NCBI RefSeq assembly: GCF_000422885.1 | Contig: NZ_AUGX01000016.1 | Coordinates: 62,001-126,000, forward strand | From: Ottowia thiooxydans DSM 14619 | GTDB taxonomy: Bacteria > Pseudomonadota > Gammaproteobacteria > Burkholderiales > Burkholderiaceae_C | Length of the DNA stretch: 64,000 nt | Direction of reading: 5' to 3' | Shown here: piece by piece, positions 8,845 to 18,089 of the stretch | Layout: each line of letters starts with the position of its first letter | Numbering within the stretch: the first letter of the stretch is position 1 | Program-made: the position numbers and the translations under genes | The notes under the pieces: generated by a model | The model's database searches: none | Seen by the model: the letters and a program-made list of their open reading frames with translations, nothing else | What the model was told of the DNA's origin: nothing

Positions 8845-10626
8845 TTAACTCAGACCATTGGGGCCTAAGTGCGCCAGAGCGGCACGGCCCAGCGGGCTGT
8901 CGGCATCTGCCAGCGTCTCAATGATCTCAAAATGATTGAGGCCTTCGGCCGTTACCAAGCGCACGGGCTTGCCAGCCGTTGCAACTTCCGCCGCAAAGTC
9001 ATGCGATTGACGCAAAAATTCGGGCGTTTCCAGCGTGCCGCACGCCACGACCAGTGGCGCATTGAGATGCGCGATATGGCGCTGCGGACTAAACGCCTGC
9101 TCTGAATTTTCGGTGATACGTATATATCTGCTGCGCGCAGACAGCCGCACGGGTGCCAGGTCAAAAATACCGCTGCAGCACAGCCCGCTCTTGATGAAAT
9201 CAGGCGGCAGCCCAAACTCGCCGGCCCAGTCGGTGGTCAGCACTACCCCCGCCAGGTGCGCGCCCGAAGAATGGCCCAGCACGTGTACACGCCGCCCATC
9301 GCCGCCAAAGCGCGCTGCATGGCAGTGCACCCAGGCCACCGCCCGCCTGACCTGCGCCACCATGACGGTAAGATCGCCACCAACATCCTGCACCGCGGCA
9401 AAGTCCGGCACCACCAGGTGCACACCGGCGCGCACAAACAGTTCAGCCGCAAAGGCATAGTTGCAGGCAAGGCCAGCGCGCCATGCACCGCCATGAATGA
9501 AGATCGCCACGGGCGCATCAGCTTTGTCGGTGGTGTAAACGTCAAGCGCCTCAATGGCGCTGTCGCCATAGGCAAATCGCAGCGGCTCACCCAGCCTACT
9601 GCGCATTGCCACGCTGTTGTCGGCATAGCGCTGCAACACCTCGGCCTGGTTGGGTGCGTAAACGACCTGGTTGTAGGACGCGTCAAGTGCGGGTTGGTCC
9701 ATGCCCAGCCACACTGCAGGGGTCGCCGCACCTGCCGCGCGACCCAAACCCATCAAGACAAGCTGAGCAGTAAAAAGTGCGCTGGCCGGGTCAGCCCATT
9801 CGAGCACTGCATCAAAATGATGGCGGCCAGTTAGCGCCATCAAGGTGGATTGCCCGCCCAGCGCCTTCCAATAGTCCGCCACCTCACGGCTTTGCCTGAG
9901 GTAGTCAGTGGTTTCATGCCCACCCACAGCTACTAGCAGCGGGCAACTGGCCACTGCACCGTGCCGCAGCAACGACACCTGGGCCACCAGGTCTGGCGTG
10001 AGGCCCAGCTTCTCGTTGCGAAACGACAGGCGCACCGGCTCCAGATCACCCAGCCCGCTCATGAACACTGCGCTTTTGACGAGGTCTGCGGGAGCACTGA
10101 AGTCTTTCACCCAGTCGGTCATGAGCAACTGGCCGACGAGATTAGCGCCTGATGAATGCCCGGCAATGTGGATTCGACTCGGGTCACCCCCATGTGCCCC
10201 AATGTTCTTCCATACCCAGTACAAAGCGCGCCTGACCTGCGCGCCCATCTCCGGCAAGGTGGTTGCGGGCACCAGCGTGAAGTCGAGTGCCACAAACATC
10301 GCGCCTGCGTCCACAAAAGCCGGTGCGGCAAACCCGCTGTCTTCTTTGGACAGGGCACGCCAGTCGCCACCATGCAGAAACACCATCACCGGTGCGTTTG
10401 GCGTCAGGGCTTGGTAAATGTCGAGCCTATCATCGGGGCCATCGCCATAGGCCATGTCTTCAACACAGCGCAGAGACGCTTTGGCTGCAGCCGTGCGGCT
10501 GGCGTATTCATTCAAGTAAATGCTGACATCCGGCACCGTGCCCCGGCTGTTGTACTGGCGATCAAGTTCAGCCTGGTCGTATGCACGCCAGACAGCGGCA
10601 GCCGAAACCGCTACGCGATTTGCCAC
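8845..10626 (-). CDS. Tandem-duplicated alpha/beta hydrolase
   Basis: This is a 593-residue fusion of two BD-FAE/kynurenine-formamidase-like alpha/beta hydrolase units. Unit 1 has HGGDWR at 85-90 and nucleophile Ser158 in GHSSGAN; unit 2 has HGGAWR at 378-383 and Ser453 in GHSSGAH. The serines are 295 residues apart, so both units are full length. Likely catalytic histidines lie in GRHHFD near 270 and GLNHFE near 570. Both active sites therefore look intact. It starts with GTG two bases after the stop of the TctC gene, suggesting coupled translation. Substrates are unknown; hydrolysis of an acyl or amide bond is the expected chemistry. Confidence 0.85.
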   Translation of the reverse strand: MANRVAVSAAAVWRAYDQAELDRQYNSRGTVPDVSIYLNEYASRTAAAKASLRCVEDMAYGDGPDDRLDIYQALTPNAPVMVFLHGGDWRALSKEDSGFAAPAFVDAGAMFVALDFTLVPATTLPEMGAQVRRALYWVWKNIGAHGGDPSRIHIAGHSSGANLVGQLLMTDWVKDFSAPADLVKSAVFMSGLGDLEPVRLSFRNEKLGLTPDLVAQVSLLRHGAVASCPLLVAVGGHETTDYLRQSREVADYWKALGGQSTLMALTGRHHFDAVLEWADPASALFTAQLVLMGLGRAAGAATPAVWLGMDQPALDASYNQVVYAPNQAEVLQRYADNSVAMRSRLGEPLRFAYGDSAIEALDVYTTDKADAPVAIFIHGGAWRAGLACNYAFAAELFVRAGVHLVVPDFAAVQDVGGDLTVMVAQVRRAVAWVHCHAARFGGDGRRVHVLGHSSGAHLAGVVLTTDWAGEFGLPPDFIKSGLCCSGIFDLAPVRLSARSRYIRITENSEQAFSPQRHIAHLNAPLVVACGTLETPEFLRQSHDFAAEVATAGKPVRLVTAEGLNHFEIIETLADADSPLGRAALAHLGPNGLS

Positions 10627-10628
10627 GG

Positions 10629-11612
10629 CTATTCGACTCTAGCGCCAGAGATTTTCACTGCGCGCATGTTGCGCACGCTATCGCCCACTAAAAAAACCGC
10701 AAATTCTTCTGGTGTGCTGGCCACAAGGTCATAGGACTTGGCCACGACTTCCTTCTGTATAAACTCCGGATCTTTCATGATACGGGTCACCTCTGCATGT
10801 AGCTTCATCACAATCCCGTGCGGCGTGCCCGCTGGGGCAAACAGGCCAAACCAGGCGTTGGCCGGTACATCCGGGAAGCCGGACTCCGCAAAGGTCGGAA
10901 CATCGGGCAACAGCGCCATGCGCTTTTTGCCGCCGACGGCCAGCGCCTTCAGCCTGCCGGCTTTGATGAATGCCTGCGATGACGCCGCGCCGGAAAACGT
11001 TAGCTGAACTTCACCCGCCACCGCCGCTGGCACCGCCTGCGGAATGCCTTTATAGGGCACATGCAAGATGTCTATGCCGGTCTGGGCCTTGAGCGTTTCC
11101 ATCGCCAGGTGCGGCTGGCTGCCGCTGCCGTAAGAGGCGTAATTGAGCTTGCCCGGGTTGGCTTTGGCATAGTCAATCAGTTGCTTCAAGTTGTTGGCTG
11201 GCACCGCGGGGTTGGCCAGTAACAGTTGGTTGAGTAGCACCAACTGTGTGATGGGCGTGAAGTCTTTCACCGGGTCATAGGGCAGTTTGGCATAGAGGTG
11301 CTGGTTGATGGTCATGGTGGAGTCGGTCGTGATCATCAGCGTGTAGCCATCTGCAGCGGACCGCGCCACAAACTCCGCACCCAACAGCGTGCCGCCACCA
11401 GGTTTGTTGTCGACCAGCACCGGCTGGCCCAGGGCGCGCCCCAGGCGCTCGCCGATCACGCGCGACAGGACGTCGAGGCCGCCACCCGCCGGGTAAGGCA
11501 CGACGATGCGTATGGGCTTGGTCGGGTACGGGGCTGCGTCCTGCGCGAATGCCATCTGAAATGCGGACGCGGCCAGCAGCACCGCGGTCAGGGAAGCTTT
11601 GTACAAGGTCAT
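10629..11612 (-). CDS. TctC/Bug tripartite tricarboxylate receptor
   Basis: This 327-residue periplasmic binding protein has a signal peptide ending AFAQ, then YPTKPIRIVVPYPAGGG, the phosphate-loop-like start of TctC/Bug receptors. Also visible are VDNKPGGGTLLGAEFVA and NYASYGSGSQPHLAME, both family hallmarks. The start at 11612 is chosen because it gives a clean signal peptide. Bug proteins bind carboxylates or amides; no TctA/TctB membrane genes lie nearby, which is common in Burkholderiales. It precedes the tandem hydrolase by 2 bp, so its ligand may be that enzyme's substrate. Confidence 0.92.
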   Translation of the reverse strand: MTLYKASLTAVLLAASAFQMAFAQDAAPYPTKPIRIVVPYPAGGGLDVLSRVIGERLGRALGQPVLVDNKPGGGTLLGAEFVARSAADGYTLMITTDSTMTINQHLYAKLPYDPVKDFTPITQLVLLNQLLLANPAVPANNLKQLIDYAKANPGKLNYASYGSGSQPHLAMETLKAQTGIDILHVPYKGIPQAVPAAVAGEVQLTFSGAASSQAFIKAGRLKALAVGGKKRMALLPDVPTFAESGFPDVPANAWFGLFAPAGTPHGIVMKLHAEVTRIMKDPEFIQKEVVAKSYDLVASTPEEFAVFLVGDSVRNMRAVKISGARVE

Positions 11613-11686
11613 GGTGGGCTCTCTGGGTAAGCTGGCGTGCAGAACGCTCAGCGAAATTAACATGCGCTAAACGAAGCAGTTGTACC

Positions 11687-12853
11687 TCAGGTTTGGACCG
11701 CTCTTGCACGAACGAGTGATTCTCCCGTTACCAGAGATTCATTAATACTTGAAAGCTCTCTCGGAAATTCCCGACTGGAATCGATGCATCCTCCCTCGCG
11801 GTAAATACCGGTCAAATCTCGGTAACGCAACATTTGAGTGAAAACCTGTTGCTGCCTCACCGGATTAAGTTGCGTTGCTGCAACTTTGGCATCTACCAGA
11901 TTTTCATCCATTTGCAGCATCCGTTGGTCGTCGAGATAAGCACAGTCGCGCCAATGGTAGATCTCCATCATTTTGTCTTGGAGCGTGTAAGGGGTATTTC
12001 GCTTCCAGAAATTGCCGAACCATCCGCCGCCAAGGTAGATGGTCCAGGAGCCTTCATATCCAGGGGTATCCGATGAGCGTTCATCGGGATTTTTGAACCA
12101 CACCCGATCCCCCGGAACATAATAATTCATGGGTATAGGCGCGTCAGCAGTGCCGTATTCGGAAAGAAAAACCTCATGAAATAAACCAGACTTGATGCAT
12201 CGCGTCCTGGCAGTATTCTGTAGCAGCTCGTACAGGCTTGGCCGCGAGTTCTGAGTTTCCTGTGCGATGCCAAGCAAAATGACGTATTCGGTCGCGCGAT
12301 AACAAGAAAAGTCATATAGCCGCCCGGTAATATCGGGCTGCGTTGCGGCGATCAGTGCATCCGTCAGGCTGACCTGTGGCTTGAGCAAGAATCCTACATC
12401 GGGCTCATCGTGCCAGAAAGCGCTGGGTCTTTCTGCTGCATCGGTTTTGAATGCAAGCGCAGTTTTTTCGGCGGCTAGGGCAATGTTGCACCGAATTCGC
12501 ACATGCGCTTGCAGTTCTTCGAGGTCTGCAAAATCAATCCTGACCGGCGCACCGAGCAGGGCCACCCACACCTCAAGCAGCAGCAGATCATCGCCACCAA
12601 GGTCTGTAGACTGGGTTAGCCGCTGGCGCAGTTCCAGCGTGTCATGTGCTGGCATTAACGTAGTGAAATGGCGTTCCTTCAAGCGCAGACGCAGGACTCG
12701 ACCTTGCGCCAAGTACAGGGGCTCCCTTTCACACCACTCAAACGCTCCCAGTCCCGACAGTACTCGGGTGATCTGGTAGTACATGTGATCGGCGTCTGAT
12801 CCAGAAGGCAATCTGATGCTGATTCCTTCCGGCAGTGAACCGACATTGTCCAT
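11687..12853 (-). CDS. Tgl-like protein-glutamine gamma-glutamyltransferase homologue
   Basis: This 388-residue protein resembles the Bacillus spore-coat transglutaminase Tgl from about residue 108. Visible similarities are RIRCNIALAAEKTAL, FLLKPQVSLTDALI, the cysteine loop YDFSCYRATEYV (Cys184) and YYVPGDRVWFKNPD. In Bacillus Tgl the nucleophile is Cys116, assisted by Glu115, Glu187 and His200. Here Cys184 is kept, but the position of Glu115 is Ser183, and by my alignment Glu187 and His200 are not conserved. About 100 extra N-terminal residues are not recognised. No signal peptide is seen. A GGAGG site precedes the ATG. It may be an altered transglutaminase or a pseudoenzyme. Confidence 0.6.
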   Translation of the reverse strand: MDNVGSLPEGISIRLPSGSDADHMYYQITRVLSGLGAFEWCEREPLYLAQGRVLRLRLKERHFTTLMPAHDTLELRQRLTQSTDLGGDDLLLLEVWVALLGAPVRIDFADLEELQAHVRIRCNIALAAEKTALAFKTDAAERPSAFWHDEPDVGFLLKPQVSLTDALIAATQPDITGRLYDFSCYRATEYVILLGIAQETQNSRPSLYELLQNTARTRCIKSGLFHEVFLSEYGTADAPIPMNYYVPGDRVWFKNPDERSSDTPGYEGSWTIYLGGGWFGNFWKRNTPYTLQDKMMEIYHWRDCAYLDDQRMLQMDENLVDAKVAATQLNPVRQQQVFTQMLRYRDLTGIYREGGCIDSSREFPRELSSINESLVTGESLVRARAVQT

Positions 12854-13757
12854 ACAGTAGCCTCCAAGAGGCTGTTTTCAGCCTTCATTTTTTAATGCAT
12901 CAAGCCTCGACTTGACCCGCGTCTACGTCAGTGTTTTGAACACAGTTCCTCAAGACACAACCGCCCAATCACAGTGAAACTCTGTTTGTGAATTGGCAAT
13001 GCCTCCGTGCATGAATCGACCCGCGTCACTGACCACTTCAAAATACTGACCTCCCAGGTCATCTTACTGCATCATTTCACCAATATTCGCCAATGATGGA
13101 TTAGATTCCCAAGGGTTAATCCTCACAAGGAATGAGTATTGGAATCATTTCTCGCCGGCTCCAACCACACGCGCAGTTGAACGTGATCCATGGGGCGCTC
13201 TTGGCTTACCTCAGAGACGAGACGGCCAGAATTCTTTAACTAATCCTGAACTTGGGATGTTTTCATTGAGCAGAATGAATGCAGGCATTCTCTGTCTTCC
13301 GAGCAACTGTCAGCAAAGATAGAAAGGTCTCGCGGTCTTCGCGACGAGTCCGCGATCGCGAGCGAAGTTCCGGCGAACATCACTAATACGGGGCAGGGTG
13401 CCCGCACGCCAGTTTCAAGCCGAAGGACTTCTTATAAGGCCGTGATCAGGAGCCGTCTCGGGGCGTTTTCTGCGGGCCCTCTTGCGGGCCATGAGGTTTC
13501 GCCTCTAAAGGGAGTCCTCGATGGGCACCTTCTGCAGGATGCGCCGTAGACGGGACAAATAACCAGTCAATGAGCTTCACGGTGTCTGCTCGCGGGCCTT
13601 CTTCGAACTTGGATGCAAGTCAGGCGACTGCTTCCTGGCTGGCTGCGATCCTGCCTCGCACTCCTGCTTTGTATATGATGCGCATGTTTTTATTTTCGCA
13701 ACAATAGTTACAAAAACTTGCGCCAGCTTTGGTGCGTCCAATCGTAAGGAAAATCCA
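12854..13757. other. 904-bp region without a recognisable gene
   Basis: I see no supported coding frame or RNA gene here. The stretch 13321-13385 is rich in CGCG-containing short palindromes. The sequence from 13400 to 13570 has a base pattern like degraded coding DNA but matches no family I recognise. The last part must hold the promoter of the glycine-rich protein gene. Confidence 0.6.
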
Positions 13758-14681
13758 ATGGCAGTTTCCGTCAATCGCCTTCCCTTAGGCCTTACCGGCG
13801 TCGTTCTTGTCGGCGCGATGCTCGGGCAAACCGCACTTGCGGGGAGTTGTGCATTCACTTCTGCCGGAACATCGGCCACAACGCCTTATAGCTGTGCCAT
13901 TCCTGCTGGCGTCACGTCGATCAACGTGACGGCAGTCGGTGGGGGCGGGGGCGATGGTAGCGTCAGCTCGTCTGGTGGAAACGGGGCTCAAGTGGTGGTT
14001 ACCCAGCTTGCTGTGGCAACCCCTGTCACCGCCTCGATTGTCGTAGGCGGTGCCGGCATGGCGGACTATAACGGCGGCGGCGGTGGTGGCTCCTCCAGTG
14101 TCACTCTGGGCGGCGGCGTCAATCCCACCATCATTGCTGGTGGGGGCGGTGGTGGTGGCGGTTTCGGGTCCTCCGGCATTGGAGGCAACGGCGGCGATAA
14201 CGGCTCCAGCGCCGGCGGAAATGGCGGTGGTGGCGCGAATGGCGCGCCAGGCACTAGCGCCACCGGTGGCGGCAGCGGTGGAGCCGGCTATGGCGGGCCT
14301 GGTGGAAGCGGGGGTAACGGCGCTGCGGGCGGCGCAGGTTCAGGCAGTGGCAAAGGCGGCGACGCCAATTCTGGGTTTGTTGGTGGCGGCGGTGGTGGGG
14401 GTTATGGCGGCGGTGGCGATGGTGGAGTCGGCGGTGGTGGCGGTGCGGGCGGTTCGCTAGCTGTCACGGCAGGCGGTGCCACCACGGTGTTCTCCGCAGC
14501 GAGCAACATGGGCGTAGACGGCTCCGTCACCATTTCATGGGCTGACCCGGCCCCGCCTGTCGTAGCAGCGGTTCCCACCTTAGTAGCGGTTCCCACCTTA
14601 GGAGTGGGGGGCCTAGCGGCATTGGTGGGATTCATGCTGATATCTGCGCTCGTTCTTGTACGGAGCAGATCCCGGGCCTGA
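13758..14681 (+). CDS. Glycine-rich exported protein with IPTL/VPTL-type C-terminal signal
   Basis: This is a 307-residue protein with a Sec signal peptide (about residues 1-28, ending LGQTALAG), a short cysteine-containing segment, and a very long low-complexity region of Gly with Ala, Ser and Asn up to about residue 240. The C-terminus has the motif VPTL, a single hydrophobic helix and a basic tail (VRSRSRA), as in IPTL-CTERM proteins recognised by sorting systems for surface polymers. The VPTL motif is duplicated. An AAGGAAAA site precedes the ATG. The likely location is the cell envelope or outside; function is unknown. Confidence 0.75.
   Translation: MAVSVNRLPLGLTGVVLVGAMLGQTALAGSCAFTSAGTSATTPYSCAIPAGVTSINVTAVGGGGGDGSVSSSGGNGAQVVVTQLAVATPVTASIVVGGAGMADYNGGGGGGSSSVTLGGGVNPTIIAGGGGGGGGFGSSGIGGNGGDNGSSAGGNGGGGANGAPGTSATGGGSGGAGYGGPGGSGGNGAAGGAGSGSGKGGDANSGFVGGGGGGGYGGGGDGGVGGGGGAGGSLAVTAGGATTVFSAASNMGVDGSVTISWADPAPPVVAAVPTLVAVPTLGVGGLAALVGFMLISALVLVRSRSRA
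14565..14600 (+). repeat. Tandem 18-bp repeat duplicating the VPTL motif
   Basis: Two 18-bp units, 14565-14582 and 14583-14600, differ by one base and encode AVPTLV and AVPTLG back to back at the start of the C-terminal sorting signal. Confidence 0.85.
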
Positions 14682-14823
14682 TTTCAAGTCTTACACTGCG
14701 ATGCTGGATTTGATCGCGGTGTGGCGGAGGGGATGTCGTCCCAACGATCTCGGCCGGACCAAACCAGTACTCGCGAAATGGTTTGGCTTGGGACCCTATG
14801 CCTCAGTTATCCTGCTTGAATCG

Positions 14824-14849
14824 CTCGAAAATCATTGTGAATTTTCGAG
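14824..14849. terminator. Hairpin between convergent genes
   Basis: The arms CTCGAAAAT and ATTTTCGAG form a perfect 9-bp stem with an 8-base loop between the glycine-rich protein gene and the convergent aldehyde dehydrogenase gene. There is no U-tract, so it is a weak candidate terminator for either strand. Confidence 0.4.
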
Positions 14850-14951
14850 TCCAAGGCGTGCCAAGCGTCTAAAGGCTCAAATCGCCCAACGCACCCAACG
14901 CACAATGCTTTCCGATACGCATTCGTAGCCGATATGCCCCCGATCCGTTCC

Positions 14952-16391
14952 TCAGACGTTGGTGATCGATACTGCGCGAGTGTTCAGGTAAGCGTCGACG
15001 GCCTCTGGGCCACCTTCAGAGCCGTAGCCCGAATCCTTGATACCCCCGAAGGGCAGTTCGGCCGACGGCAGCGCCAACTGGTTGACCCAGAGCATGCCTA
15101 CTTCGACGCGACGCGCCAGGAGGTCGGCGTTCTTCAGTGAATGAGTGAAGGCGTAGCCGGCAAGGCCGTAGGGAAGTCGGTTCGCCTCGATAATCGCGTC
15201 TTCGAGCGTGTTGAATTTGCGGATGGCTGCTATCGGGCCGAAGGGTTCGTCGTTGAAGACCTTGGCATCGATCGGCACGTTGGCCAGGACGGTGGGCTGG
15301 AAGAAGTTGCCCGAGTCACCGATACGTGCGCCGCCGGACAGCAACTCGGCCCCGCGCTCGATTGCGTCCTTGGCGAATTCATTTATGGCAGTAAGGCGAC
15401 GCGGGTTGGCCAGCGGGCCCATCTGTGTGCCTTGTGTGAGGCCATCACCCACCTTGAGCGCCGACGCCTGCTTGGCCAGTGCGGCGCCGAATTCGTTAGC
15501 AATGCTCTCGTGCACCAGGAAGCGTGTGGGTGAGATGCAGATCTGCCCTGCGTTGCGGAACTTGGCCGCGCCTGCGGCCTTGACAGCCAGCGCGATGTCG
15601 GCGTCTTCGGCAACGATCACCGGAGCATGGCCGCCGAGTTCCATGCTCACGCGCTTCATGTGCTGGCCCGCAAGTGCGGCCAACTGCTTGCCCACTGGTG
15701 TGGACCCGGTGAAGGTGACTTTGCGGATGATCGGGTGGGGGATCAGATAGCTTGAGATTTCAGCTGGATCACCAAAGACGAGGCCCAACACACCGGGCGG
15801 CAAGCCTGAATCGGCGAACGCCTGGATCAGGCCAGCAGGTCCAGCCGGGGTTTCTTCAGGTGCCTTGACCAGTATCGAGCATCCAGCGCTCAGAGCCGCC
15901 GCCACTTTCCGGACCACTTGGTTGATGGGGAAGTTCCACGGCGTGAAGGCGACGACCGGTCCGACCGGATCCTTTAGCACCATCTGGCGGATGGCGAGGT
16001 TGAAGCGCGAGGGAACGATGCGGCCGTAAACGCGAAAACCCTCGTCGGCGAACCATTCGATGATGTCGGCAGCGGCCATGGCCTCGCCTTTGCTTTCGGC
16101 GAGCGGCTTGCCCTGCTCCTGTGTGATCAAGCGGCCGATGGTTTCGGCGCGCTTGCGCAGCAGGCCTGCGGCCTTGCGCATGATTTGGCTGCGGGCTGAG
16201 GCGGTCATGTCGCGCCAGGTTTCGAACCCCTTCTGTGCGGCAACCAGAGCGAGGTCGAGGTCGGCCTTGCTGGCATGTGCGACGTGGCCGAGTTCCTTGC
16301 CGGTGGACGGATTGACTACGGCAATCGTCTTGCCGCTAGCGGCGTCTAGCCACTTGCCGTCGATGAAGAGTTGCGTGTTGGAATAGGTCAT
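14952..16391 (-). CDS. NAD(P)-dependent aldehyde dehydrogenase, GabD-like
   Basis: This 479-residue protein matches succinate-semialdehyde dehydrogenases. It has the cofactor segment [31 protein letters not shown], the glutamate block MELGGHAP and the catalytic cysteine in [13 protein letters not shown]. It would oxidise succinic semialdehyde or a related aldehyde acid in the cytoplasm. The start at 16391 is preferred to a longer frame because homology begins right there. It lies at the far end of the acid-catabolism cluster, 203 bp downstream of the acyl-CoA dehydrogenase. Whether it oxidises an aldehyde made by the ThDP enzyme of the cluster is inference. Confidence 0.88.
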   Translation of the reverse strand: MTYSNTQLFIDGKWLDAASGKTIAVVNPSTGKELGHVAHASKADLDLALVAAQKGFETWRDMTASARSQIMRKAAGLLRKRAETIGRLITQEQGKPLAESKGEAMAAADIIEWFADEGFRVYGRIVPSRFNLAIRQMVLKDPVGPVVAFTPWNFPINQVVRKVAAALSAGCSILVKAPEETPAGPAGLIQAFADSGLPPGVLGLVFGDPAEISSYLIPHPIIRKVTFTGSTPVGKQLAALAGQHMKRVSMELGGHAPVIVAEDADIALAVKAAGAAKFRNAGQICISPTRFLVHESIANEFGAALAKQASALKVGDGLTQGTQMGPLANPRRLTAINEFAKDAIERGAELLSGGARIGDSGNFFQPTVLANVPIDAKVFNDEPFGPIAAIRKFNTLEDAIIEANRLPYGLAGYAFTHSLKNADLLARRVEVGMLWVNQLALPSAELPFGGIKDSGYGSEGGPEAVDAYLNTRAVSITNV

Positions 16392-16593
16392 GTGTGTCTT
16401 CAAGCTGATGGCAAGGTGATTAAGTCTCGGCTGTCGATTCACGGCGTTGCGAATTGATGTCGAGGTTTGTCAAGTGACTGCAAAACCCAAGCGAGACTCT
16501 GGTTTAACGACGGGCCTCATTGGAGAACTCAAACTCGTTTGAGAATCGCTGTAACGCGTTGCCTCACGCGGACGTGCTTTGTCATTTCCAGAG

Positions 16594-17754
16594 CTACGCT
16601 GCGTTCATGAGGTGGCGGCCGATCACAAGCTGCTGAATTTGCGTTGTCCCCTCATAGAGACGAAGCAGACGCACGTCGCGGTAAAAACGTTCAACCTTGT
16701 ACTCATTGATGTAGCCAGCCCCACCGTGAACCTGGACGCCCCTATCCGCCACGCGTCCGACCATCTCGGTAGTAAACATCTTCGCGCAGGAAGCTTCCAT
16801 ACTGACGTTAGCGTCAAAGGTACCCGTTGGTTTTTTGTCGTAGCGGCGCGCGACCGACTGAACCATTGACCATCCTGCTATCAACTCCGCTTGGCTGTCT
16901 GCAAGCATCGCCTGCACAAGCTGAAAATCACCAATGCGCTGGCCAAACTGACGACGCTGTTTTGCATAGGCAATGCTCTCATCAAGAATTCGTCGTGCCA
17001 TTCCGCAGGCCAGTGCAGATACATGTAGGCGTCCGCGATCCAGCACCTTCATCGCCGTCTTGAATCCGTGCCCCGGTGTGCCGCCTATGACGTTCCCGCT
17101 CGGAACACGTACTTGATCCAGAAGCACGTCACAGGTCTTTGTACCGCGTTGCCCCATCTTTTGGTCGGGCTTTCCCAAGGAAATTCCGGGCAGATCTGCA
17201 GGGACAATGAAGGCAGATATCCCACCGGGCCCTGGACCGTCAGTACGAGCCATGAGCGTAAAAGCCCCTGCACGCGGAGCATTGGTAATGAATCGCTTTG
17301 AACCAGTGAGGACATAGTCATCACCTACCTTTTCGGCGCGTGTCTTGATTGAGGCAGCGTCGGATCCAGAATCTGGTTCGGTCAGTGCGAAAGAGACGAT
17401 CAGATCACCACTTGCGATACGCGAGAGATACGTTCTCTTCTGCTCTTCAGTACCGTCCATCAGGATGCCCTGGGACCCGATCCCCACATTCGTGCCGATC
17501 ACAGAACGAAAGGCAAGCGCAGTTTGGCCCAGCTCAAATGCGATCTCGCATTCCTGCGCCATTGTCAGCCCAATGCCACCATACTCATCTGGGATCGAAA
17601 GGCCGAAGAGCCCCAGCTCCTTCATGTCTGAAACGATGTCATCCGGTACGACATCATGTTCTTCAACTGTGTCTTCTGCTGGCATGAGGCGTTCTCTAAC
17701 GAATCGCGTGACGCTATCCTTCAAAATCACAAACGTTTCTTTATCAACTGACAT
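16594..17754 (-). CDS. Acyl-CoA dehydrogenase
   Basis: This is a 386-residue flavoprotein of the acyl-CoA dehydrogenase family, introducing a 2,3-double bond into an acyl-CoA with transfer of electrons to ETF. The helical N-domain is followed by the FAD segment FALTEPDSGSDAASIKTRA, KRFITNAPRAGAFT, and the C-terminal helical domain with QRRQFGQRIGDFQLVQAMLA. The catalytic glutamate is in RLYEGTTQIQQL near residue 365. It lies downstream of a class III CoA-transferase with a 269-bp palindromic element between them, consistent with CoA activation followed by dehydrogenation. The acyl group is not identified. Confidence 0.92.
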   Translation of the reverse strand: MSVDKETFVILKDSVTRFVRERLMPAEDTVEEHDVVPDDIVSDMKELGLFGLSIPDEYGGIGLTMAQECEIAFELGQTALAFRSVIGTNVGIGSQGILMDGTEEQKRTYLSRIASGDLIVSFALTEPDSGSDAASIKTRAEKVGDDYVLTGSKRFITNAPRAGAFTLMARTDGPGPGGISAFIVPADLPGISLGKPDQKMGQRGTKTCDVLLDQVRVPSGNVIGGTPGHGFKTAMKVLDRGRLHVSALACGMARRILDESIAYAKQRRQFGQRIGDFQLVQAMLADSQAELIAGWSMVQSVARRYDKKPTGTFDANVSMEASCAKMFTTEMVGRVADRGVQVHGGAGYINEYKVERFYRDVRLLRLYEGTTQIQQLVIGRHLMNAA

Positions 17755-17820
17755 TCTTTATCCCGTTCGGATAGGTTTCGAACTGTCCTGGTCTTCACCG
17801 ACTCTTCCCTGTGTGGTGAA

Positions 17821-18089
17821 CTAGGGCGTGTTCACACTAGATTTGCCCCCGCGTGAGGTTCTGGCGAGCCGCAATCAAGGCGCAAACCGCAGCCGGGTTG
17901 GACACCCGGGGAGGGTTTGGAACGCCGAGTGCGGCTTGCTAGAGCCTCACCCTTCGGGCCGGGGTTTGCCGGGCAGCATTGCCGCGTTGCGCCTCTTGCC
18001 AAGGATCGCACCTTGGCGGCACGGCGTGCCTCGCACTGCAACCCGGCAAACCCCGGCGCGGGGGTGAATTTAGTGTGAACACGCGCTAG
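17821..18089. repeat. 269-bp element with 33-bp terminal inverted repeats
   Basis: The ends 17821-17853 and 18057-18089 are inverted repeats matching in 29 of 33 positions, and share CTAG tips. The interior is GC-rich with smaller palindromes (CCGGGTTGG, CCCGGCAAACC) and no plausible gene. A 105-bp relative with the same end sequences lies at 59672-59776. The right arm contains the stop codon of the CoA-transferase gene. It looks like a non-autonomous palindromic or MITE-like repeat. Confidence 0.82.

Noticed and set aside
13577-13879. Minus-strand 100-codon frame before the glycine-rich gene
   Set aside because: It overlaps the signal peptide of the glycine-rich protein and shows no domain or start signal.
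13980-14460. Dense repetitive GGC/GGT sequence resembling an array
   Set aside because: It is in-frame coding DNA for the glycine-rich protein. There are no constant repeats with unique spacers, so it is not a CRISPR array.
14656-14928. 90-codon frame following the glycine-rich protein
   Set aside because: It overlaps the C-terminus of the previous gene, has no start signal and spans a hairpin.
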